Source of the DNA: Streptomyces sp. LUP47B
GTDB lineage: Bacteria > Actinomycetota > Actinomycetes > Streptomycetales > Streptomycetaceae
Assembly (NCBI RefSeq): GCF_001746295.1
Contig: NZ_MJAH01000011.1
Span: 185,188 to 249,187 of the forward strand
Direction: 5' to 3'
DNA length: 64,000 nucleotides
Position 1 is the stretch's first letter. Each line of letters starts with the position of its first letter. The notes under the pieces were generated by a model. It did not search any database and was not told the origin of the DNA. It worked only from the letters and a program-made list of their open reading frames with translations. Below, piece by piece: positions 58,643-64,000 of this stretch. The position numbers and the translations under genes are program-made.

Positions 58643-59986
58643 TCACAGCTCCCCCATCCGCCGGATCACCGGGGCCACCCGCTGCACTCCGTGCCGGTAC
58701 GCGCCCCGGGCCGCGCGGCGGACGATCTGCCGCACCGGGCCCGGCTCCTTGTCGTGGGCGGGTGCGCCGGGCAACGGTGTGCCGTCGGGGCCGAGGTGGT
58801 GGCGGGCGAGGATGCCCGGGAGGTAGCCGGGGGCGGTGACGGGTGTGTAGTACGGGGTCAGCGGGGCCCGCTCGGGCGAGGCGAGCAGCTTGGCGATGCG
58901 CTCACGGGCCCCGTCGAAGGCGTGCGCGTACGTGCCGTCCGCGACGACGCCCTGCCGGGCCACCCACTCCTCGTCGGGTGCCGGCCGGTGCCCTTCGTCG
59001 AGCTGGTCCCAGGAGGCGAGGCAGCCGGAGCCGACGAAGTGGTGGTTGCCCAGGACCTCGCGCACGCCCAGATCGGTCAGCACGACCGTCGGGATGCCGC
59101 GGTGCAGCGACTCCAGGGCCGCCGTGGAGCTGATGGTGACCAGCAGGTCGGTGCGGTCGAGGACCTCGCCCATGTTGCCGTACACCAGACGGAAGTTGGC
59201 CGGCGGATCGAGCCGCTGGATCAGCTTCTGGTACGGCAGCTCCTCGATGTGCGTGGTGTGCTCGCCCGGCCTGGAGCGCAGCTTGAGCAGCACCTCGCGC
59301 TCGGGGTGCAGCCGGGCGTGCCCCACGAGCCGCTCCAGCAGGTACACCCGGTCCCTGCGGTTGTCGGGCACGGAGGGCTGAACCGCGAACACCACGGTGT
59401 ACGGGTCGTGTTCACCTTCGTACGCCGCGCCGCCGAGGAACGGCAGCGCCACCTCGGTCACGGAGGAGGCGTCCGCGCCGACACCCTCGTACACCGCCCG
59501 GAACCGCTCGGCGTCCTGGCGGGAGTTGGCGAGGACCAGGTCGGCCCCGTGCCGCAGGAGCAGGCCGTCGGCGAGCTTCTCGTAGACGACGCCGACATAG
59601 CCGGTGACGACGACGGGCCGCTCGCCGCGTCCCTCCCAGACCCGCTTCAGACCGTGCAGCATGGCCTGGACCCCGCCGCCGACCAGGGCCAGCACGACGA
59701 TGTCGTACGAGGTCTCGGCCATGGCGCGCAGGAACTCCACGGCGGTGACCTCCCGCAGGGAGTCCGCACGCACACCGACCTCTTCGAGCTGGCGTGCGGT
59801 GGGCGTGGCCCGCCCGCGCAGCAGGAATCCGTCCAGCGCGAGACCGACTTGCGCCCCGCCTCGCGGTCCGGCTTCCATGGACGGACCCGGAGCGATGCGG
59901 TCGGCGGTCAGCGCACCCCATTTCCAGCGGGTGTCGGAGTCCGCGAGGACGGCGATTCGAAGGGACTTCGTTGTACTTGGCGGCAC
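58643..59986 (-). CDS. Putative glycosyltransferase/polymer-synthesis protein (DUF6716-like)
   Basis: The 447-residue protein begins SLRIAVLADSDTRWKWGALT and has VVLALVGGGVQAM, VVVTGYVGVVYEKLADGLLL, LLVTISSTAALESLHRGIPT, as in a GT-B-like fold. The exact reaction is unknown; it is first in the nonulosonate operon. GTG at 59986 lies 7 bases after TAGCGT, with no ribosome site, so it is probably leaderless; the frame extends to a TTG at 60007. The divergent glycosyltransferase has the same promoter layout. Confidence 0.75.
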   Translation of the reverse strand: MPPSTTKSLRIAVLADSDTRWKWGALTADRIAPGPSMEAGPRGGAQVGLALDGFLLRGRATPTARQLEEVGVRADSLREVTAVEFLRAMAETSYDIVVLALVGGGVQAMLHGLKRVWEGRGERPVVVTGYVGVVYEKLADGLLLRHGADLVLANSRQDAERFRAVYEGVGADASSVTEVALPFLGGAAYEGEHDPYTVVFAVQPSVPDNRRDRVYLLERLVGHARLHPEREVLLKLRSRPGEHTTHIEELPYQKLIQRLDPPANFRLVYGNMGEVLDRTDLLVTISSTAALESLHRGIPTVVLTDLGVREVLGNHHFVGSGCLASWDQLDEGHRPAPDEEWVARQGVVADGTYAHAFDGARERIAKLLASPERAPLTPYYTPVTAPGYLPGILARHHLGPDGTPLPGAPAHDKEPGPVRQIVRRAARGAYRHGVQRVAPVIRRMGEL

Positions 59987-60184
59987 AACGAAGACGCTAG
60001 GAAGCAATTTCTAGGTCCTACCCAACCGCGAATCAACGAGAAGTTAACAAAAGACCACCGAGAGCCGAACTGGCCCGCCGAAGACCGGGAAGTACACGGG
60101 ATGCACCGTTCCGACACATTGAGTTCACCCGCAGTCCCCCTGCCCGAAAGTTCCGCTGCCGGACCGCCTTCTAGCGTTTCGCGG
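59987..60184. promoter_or_regulatory. Divergent promoter region with paired leaderless start architecture
   Basis: At both ends the sequence reads TAGCGT, seven bases including TTCG, then GTG: minus strand 59999-59994 with GTG 59986, plus strand 60172-60177 with GTG 60185. The -10-to-start distance fits transcription starting on the GTG. The middle is AT-richer and may bind a shared regulator. Confidence 0.7.
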
Positions 60185-61171
60185 GTGCCAAAGCTCTCCG
60201 TCATCGTGCCCTTCTACAACGTGCAGCAATACGCCCCGGACACCCTCCGAAGTCTTCGCATGAATGCGCGGCGAGATTTCGAGTTCGTGCTGGTGAACGA
60301 CAAATCAAAGGACGAAACGCCGGCGATTCTCGACCGCGCGGCCGAGGAGCTCTCGGACGTCGCCCAGGTGCAGGTCCTCCACCACGAGACGAACGGGGGG
60401 CTCGCCACCGCGCGCAACACCGGTCTGGACGCGGCGCGGGGCGAGTACCTGACCTTCCTGGACGGTGACGACTGGCTCGCGCCGGGCTACCTCACGGAAC
60501 TGGTCACCGCCATCGAGGAACTGGGCTGTGACTTCGTCCGCACCGACCATGTGCAGACCGTCGCCCGCGCCCGCACCGTGCACCGGGTCCCGATCGGTCG
60601 GCGCGGCGAGGTGATGAACCCGCGGGACGCGATCCTGCCCGCCAACCGGTCGACGTCCGTCGACTACGCGTACGCGTGGGCCGGCGCCTACCACCGCCGC
60701 CTGCTGGACAAGGGCCTGCTGCACTTCACCGACGGACTGCGCACGGCCGAGGACCGGCCGTGGATCTGGAAGCTGCACCGCGAGGCCGAGTCGTTCGCCG
60801 TGGTCAGTCTGCTGGGCGTGTTCTACCGGCGCGGGGTGGCCTCCTCCCTCACCCAGATCGGCGACGCCCGCCAGCTCGACTTCATCCGCGCCTTCGACCA
60901 GGTCGTCGAGGAGACGGCGGCGGACCGGGACGCCGACCAGCTGCTCCCCAAGGCGGTGCGCACCTACTGCGCGATCATCGCCCACCATCTCTCCGACGAG
61001 TCCAAGTGGGAGCCGTCCGTGGCCAAGCAGCTGCGGGCGATGAGCGCGGCGGCCATACAGCGGATGCCGCAGGACGCGCTCGGGGACGTACTCGACACCA
61101 TGGACCTGCGCCGCTCCGCCAAGCTGCGGCGGCTGCGACGGCGGATGACCACAGCGAAGGCGGCCGCGTGA
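60185..61171 (+). CDS. Family 2 glycosyltransferase
   Basis: This 328-residue GT-A enzyme has PKLSVIVPFYNVQQYAPDTL, LVNDKSKDETPAILD, GGLATARNTGLDAARGEYLT and the metal motif FLDGDDWLAPGY. It probably adds a sugar or polyol phosphate to the wall glycopolymer. GTG at 60185 is 7 bases after TAGCGT (leaderless); ATG at 60101 is in frame but lacks a ribosome site. The stop overlaps the next gene (TGATG). Confidence 0.87.
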   Translation: MPKLSVIVPFYNVQQYAPDTLRSLRMNARRDFEFVLVNDKSKDETPAILDRAAEELSDVAQVQVLHHETNGGLATARNTGLDAARGEYLTFLDGDDWLAPGYLTELVTAIEELGCDFVRTDHVQTVARARTVHRVPIGRRGEVMNPRDAILPANRSTSVDYAYAWAGAYHRRLLDKGLLHFTDGLRTAEDRPWIWKLHREAESFAVVSLLGVFYRRGVASSLTQIGDARQLDFIRAFDQVVEETAADRDADQLLPKAVRTYCAIIAHHLSDESKWEPSVAKQLRAMSAAAIQRMPQDALGDVLDTMDLRRSAKLRRLRRRMTTAKAAA

Positions 61172-62514
61172 TGTCCCCCCGTACCCCCCGCACCACGCAG
61201 ATCTTCTGCGCCTCCACGCTGTACGGCGCGGTCACCCTGGCCGCCGCGATCGACTCCGACCTCTTCGAGGAGGCCGAGCGCCGGGTGCTGCTGGTGTTCA
61301 ACAACACCGCGACGCCGGAGACCTCGCTGCCGCTGGACGCGATGCCGGGCTTCGCTCCGCTGCGCGACCACTTCGACGAGGTGCTCTCCTGGAACGAGGC
61401 GATCCGCCCCTTCCACCCGGGTTCCTGGACCCCTCGCCCGGACGACATCCCCCTCTTCGAGCGCTATCTGCGCCTGCTGTGGGGCCTCGGCGAGGACCGT
61501 GTCGAACTGGTCCTGGAGTCCCTCCAGGTCGCCCCCGCCCTCACCGTCGCCCAGATCTTCACCGGCGCCCCGGTCGACGTCTACGCCGACGGCCTGATGA
61601 GTTACGGACCCACCCGCAGCAAGCTGGACCCGCTGGTCGGCACGCGTGTGCGGCGGCTGCTCCACCTGGACCTGATCGCGGGCCTCACGCCGATGCTGCT
61701 GACCGAGTTCGGCGTACCGCCGGTCGTGGTGCCGACGTCCGCCTTCCTGAAGGCGATGAGCGAACTGACCGCCACCGTGGAGGAGTTGCCGCCGCTGCCG
61801 GACAACGCGGCGCTGCTGCTCGGTCAGTACCTCTCCGCGCTGGACATCCTCTCCCCCGTCGAGGAGGAGAACCTGCACGTACGGATGCTGAAGGGCGCGG
61901 TCGCCAAGGGGCACCGCTCGATCGTCTTCAAGCCGCACCCCAGCGCGCCGGCCCGCTTCAGCCGCGCCCTGGAGGCCGAGGCCGAGAAACTCGGCGTGGA
62001 CCTCACCGTCCTCGACATCCCGGTGCTCGCCGAGGTCCTGTTCGAGAAGGCGCGGCCCGCACTGGTCGTCGGCTGCTTCTCCACCGCGCTGTTCACGGCC
62101 TCCGCCCTCTACGACCTGCCGACCGCTCGCGTCGGCACCGAGCTGCTGCTTGAACGGCTGACGCCGTACCAGAACAGCAACCGGGTCCCGGTGGTGCTGG
62201 CGGACGCGGTGCTGGCGGACCTGGACGGCCGCGGGAGTGAGGACGCGATCCCGGCCGGGGATCTGAACGCCCTGGTCACCGCGGTCGGATTCACCATGCA
62301 GCCGCAGATCTATCCGACCCTTCGGTCGGCGGCGGAGGGGTATCTCGCGAAGCACTTCAAGCCGCGCACCCAGCGCTACTTCAAGCGCAAGCGGCTCACC
62401 GCGCTGGGCCTGCCCGGTGGCATTCCCGAGCGGCTGGCCTTCCTGCCGCGCAGCTCCACCGCGCGCCGGGTGGTGCGGCGGGCCCGGGCGCTGAAGAAGG
62501 CCGTGAAGCGCTGA
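61171..62514 (+). CDS. Alpha-2,8-polysialyltransferase family protein
   Basis: The 447-residue protein shows the bacterial polysialyltransferase pattern: TQIFCASTLYGAVTLAAAID, VDVYADGLMSYGPTR, the His-Pro motif SIVFKPHPSAPA and the Ser/Thr motif VVGCFSTALFTASALY. It ends in a long basic tail (RYFKRKRL...RRARALKKAVKR) suited to membrane association. With CMP-nonulosonate genes nearby it likely polymerises a Kdn- or sialic-type polymer. The start overlaps the preceding stop. Confidence 0.82.
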   Translation: MSPRTPRTTQIFCASTLYGAVTLAAAIDSDLFEEAERRVLLVFNNTATPETSLPLDAMPGFAPLRDHFDEVLSWNEAIRPFHPGSWTPRPDDIPLFERYLRLLWGLGEDRVELVLESLQVAPALTVAQIFTGAPVDVYADGLMSYGPTRSKLDPLVGTRVRRLLHLDLIAGLTPMLLTEFGVPPVVVPTSAFLKAMSELTATVEELPPLPDNAALLLGQYLSALDILSPVEEENLHVRMLKGAVAKGHRSIVFKPHPSAPARFSRALEAEAEKLGVDLTVLDIPVLAEVLFEKARPALVVGCFSTALFTASALYDLPTARVGTELLLERLTPYQNSNRVPVVLADAVLADLDGRGSEDAIPAGDLNALVTAVGFTMQPQIYPTLRSAAEGYLAKHFKPRTQRYFKRKRLTALGLPGGIPERLAFLPRSSTARRVVRRARALKKAVKR

Positions 62515-62603
62515 ACGAACCGTGAGTGAACACGGCGCGCCTGGAACATGACGCCGGGGAAAAGGCCAGGTCACCCCGTATGACCTGGCCCTACCATCGC
62601 CGG

Positions 62604-63446
62604 ATGCGTATCCACCAGCTCGATGAAGCCAATGCCCGCATGCTGGCCCACGCACCATCCGTCAGGCCGGTTCCCACCAGCGACATCATCCGCGTCCACC
62701 GCAAGAAGCACCCGTACCGGGGCTATGCCGAGATCGACTCCCCGTACTGTCCGCCGTTCGTCATGTTCTGTGTGAACGACGACGCCGTCGCCCTCGACAC
62801 CCTGTGGAACGGGCGGTTCGGCTACGAGCCCGGCAGCCTCGCCACCTGGGCCCGGCTCGCCGCGAAGAGCACGACGATCGCCGATGTCGGCGCGCACGTC
62901 GGCTACTTCTCGATGATCGCCGCGCTCTCCCGTCCCGAGGCGACCGTGCACTCCTTCGAGCCGGTGGACCAGATCCACGCCCGGCTCTCGGTGAACGTCC
63001 GGTCGAACGGCGTCCAGAACGTCAGGCTCCACCAGGCCGGTGTGTCCACCGCCGCCGGCTGGGCGGAGATCAGCGTCCGCTTCTCGGGAAACCTGCTGTC
63101 GACGGGCTCCACCCTGGAGCACTCCACCGCCGACGCCCAGCTCAAGCGCATTCGCCTGGTCTGTCTCGACGAGGTGTTCGCCGACACGAAACTGGACCTG
63201 ATCAAGATCGACGTGGAGGGCCACGAGATGTCGGTCCTGGAAGGCGCCCGGCAGGTCCTGAAACGCGACCGGCCCGCCGTATTGCTGGAGGCACTCGCCG
63301 GCGCCCCGCTGGACCCGCTTCTCGCGGAATTCGACCCGCTCGGTTACGACTCCCACTGGATTTCCGAACTCGACGGTGAACTCGTTCCGTCGTCCGGGCC
63401 GCGGCCGCCCAAGACGCGGAATCTGTTGTTCCTCCCCCGCGACTGA
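62604..63446 (+). CDS. FkbM family methyltransferase
   Basis: The 280-residue protein has AdoMet motif I TIADVGAHVGYFSMIAALSR, SFEPVDQIHARLSVNV and LDLIKIDVEGHEMSVLEGA, typical of FkbM O-methyltransferases. Methylation of polymer sugars is plausible here. TACCAT (62592-62597) lies 6 bases before the ATG, suggesting a leaderless start; the frame is open to 62526, with another ATG at 62580. Confidence 0.85.
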   Translation: MRIHQLDEANARMLAHAPSVRPVPTSDIIRVHRKKHPYRGYAEIDSPYCPPFVMFCVNDDAVALDTLWNGRFGYEPGSLATWARLAAKSTTIADVGAHVGYFSMIAALSRPEATVHSFEPVDQIHARLSVNVRSNGVQNVRLHQAGVSTAAGWAEISVRFSGNLLSTGSTLEHSTADAQLKRIRLVCLDEVFADTKLDLIKIDVEGHEMSVLEGARQVLKRDRPAVLLEALAGAPLDPLLAEFDPLGYDSHWISELDGELVPSSGPRPPKTRNLLFLPRD

Positions 63447-63554
63447 CATCCGAACCCGAAATCGCGGAAGAAAGCCGAAGAGAAACAGGGAGGACGCCTG
63501 TCCGACGCGGGTTGTTGGGTTGCGGTTCACAGTAGCTCCATAACTTCCCGCAAC

Positions 63555-64000
63555 ATGACCCAACAGGACATACGTCCGCCGTCCCCCGCTCCGGCTCCCG
63601 TCACGCTCGTCACCGCGGAGCCGGAGCGGGGGCGGCCGTTGATCTCCTACGTCCTCCCCGTCTACAACGAGCGGGACGGCATCACCGCCTTCCACACCGA
63701 GCTCACCGCGGCCCTCGACAGCCGCCCCGAGCTGGACTTCGAGCTGGTGTACGTCAACGACGGCTCCACGGACGGGTCCCTGGAGCTGCTCAAGGGCCTC
63801 GCGGAGCGGGACGGACGGGTCCGGGTCGTCGACTTCGCGCGCAACTTCGGGCACCAGCTCGCCATCACCGCCGGGCTGGACCTCGCCCGGGGCGACGCGG
63901 TGATCGTGATGGACACCGACCTCCAGGACCCGCCGAAGGTCAGCCTGGAGCTGGTCGACGCCTGGCGCGAGGGGGCCGAGATCGTGCACGCGCGTCGGCG
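63555..64000 (+). CDS. Family 2 glycosyltransferase, partial (runs off right edge)
   Basis: The first 148 residues show a DPM1/ArnC-like GT2 domain: LISYVLPVYNERDGITAFHT, LVYVNDGSTDGSLELL, DFARNFGHQLAITAGLD and the DxD-type MDTDLQDPP. Such enzymes often use a polyprenyl phosphate acceptor and carry C-terminal membrane helices, which would lie beyond the window. ATG at 63555. An interrupted inverted repeat brackets the start codon. Confidence 0.87.
   Translation, partial: MTQQDIRPPSPAPAPVTLVTAEPERGRPLISYVLPVYNERDGITAFHTELTAALDSRPELDFELVYVNDGSTDGSLELLKGLAERDGRVRVVDFARNFGHQLAITAGLDLARGDAVIVMDTDLQDPPKVSLELVDAWREGAEIVHARR

Noticed and set aside
60101..60184. ATG at 60101 as the glycosyltransferase start
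   Set aside because: The extra 28 residues are low in complexity, no ribosome site precedes the ATG, and the predicted promoter lies inside that stretch.

Overview
This is a GC-rich chromosomal window from a Streptomyces or very close actinomycete. The evidence is third-position G/C bias, GTG starts, leaderless-looking promoters, AfsQ1/AfsQ2/SigQ-type regulators, a PccB/PccE/AccA2-type acyl-CoA carboxylase and reiterated GC-rich intergenic repeats. From memory, the gene order matches the Streptomyces coelicolor SCO4930 to SCO4875 segment, with a polymorphic-toxin island added near the right-hand third.

Layout. 0.4-9.5 kb: enoyl-CoA hydratase, an anchored Pro/Thr-rich protein, a class III adenylate cyclase, biotin ligase, and the biotin-dependent acyl-CoA carboxylase genes (beta pccB, epsilon, a 42-residue membrane peptide, maf, biotinylated alpha accA2). 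9.5-21.7 kb: a decayed membrane gene, a DeoR regulator, a flavoprotein quinone reductase, a gamma-glutamylcyclotransferase-like protein, purine nucleoside phosphorylase, a phosphohexomutase, deoC, two aldehyde dehydrogenases (the second only half length) and a uridine-kinase-like protein. 22.2-26.8 kb: sigQ divergent from afsQ1-afsQ2-lipoprotein, then VanZ and PspC proteins. 27-35 kb: adenosine deaminase, alpha/beta hydrolase, LysR/MFS pair, ECF sigma factor overlapping a STAS protein, AEC transporter, Uma2 protein. 35.4-43.8 kb: thymidine phosphorylase, cytidine deaminase, a BMP-type nucleoside ABC importer and an M20 amidohydrolase. 44-48 kb: assorted accessory genes. 48.2-55.2 kb: a type VII-secreted RHS polymorphic toxin operon (SseB, WXG-like protein, 1579-residue RHS toxin, immunity gene) followed by orphan immunity genes and gene fragments. 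55.2-64 kb: a nonulosonic-acid (sialic acid/Kdn-like) wall glycopolymer cluster with synthase, CMP-transferase/HAD fusion, polysialyltransferase-like enzymes, glycosyltransferases and an FkbM methyltransferase.

How it works together. Nucleosides enter through the BMP-ABC importer, are deaminated (add, cdd) and phosphorolysed (punA, deoA). The pentose phosphates are probably isomerised by the phosphohexomutase and cleaved by deoC, and the acetaldehyde is oxidised by the adjacent aldehyde dehydrogenases. The most notable regulatory signal is a 12-bp palindrome, CTACGCGCGTAG or a near match, placed against the predicted promoters of punA, deoC, add, the BMP gene and the ABC ATPase operon. This defines a nucleoside-salvage regulon whose repressor is not identifiable in the window. 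Other points of note are an apparent ATC start codon in the ABC ATPase gene, an exact AfsQ1 box between sigQ and afsQ1, a pair of near-identical leaderless promoters driving the divergent glycopolymer operons, and a toxin-immunity graveyard downstream of the RHS toxin. All functional calls come from reading motifs; no database search was run.
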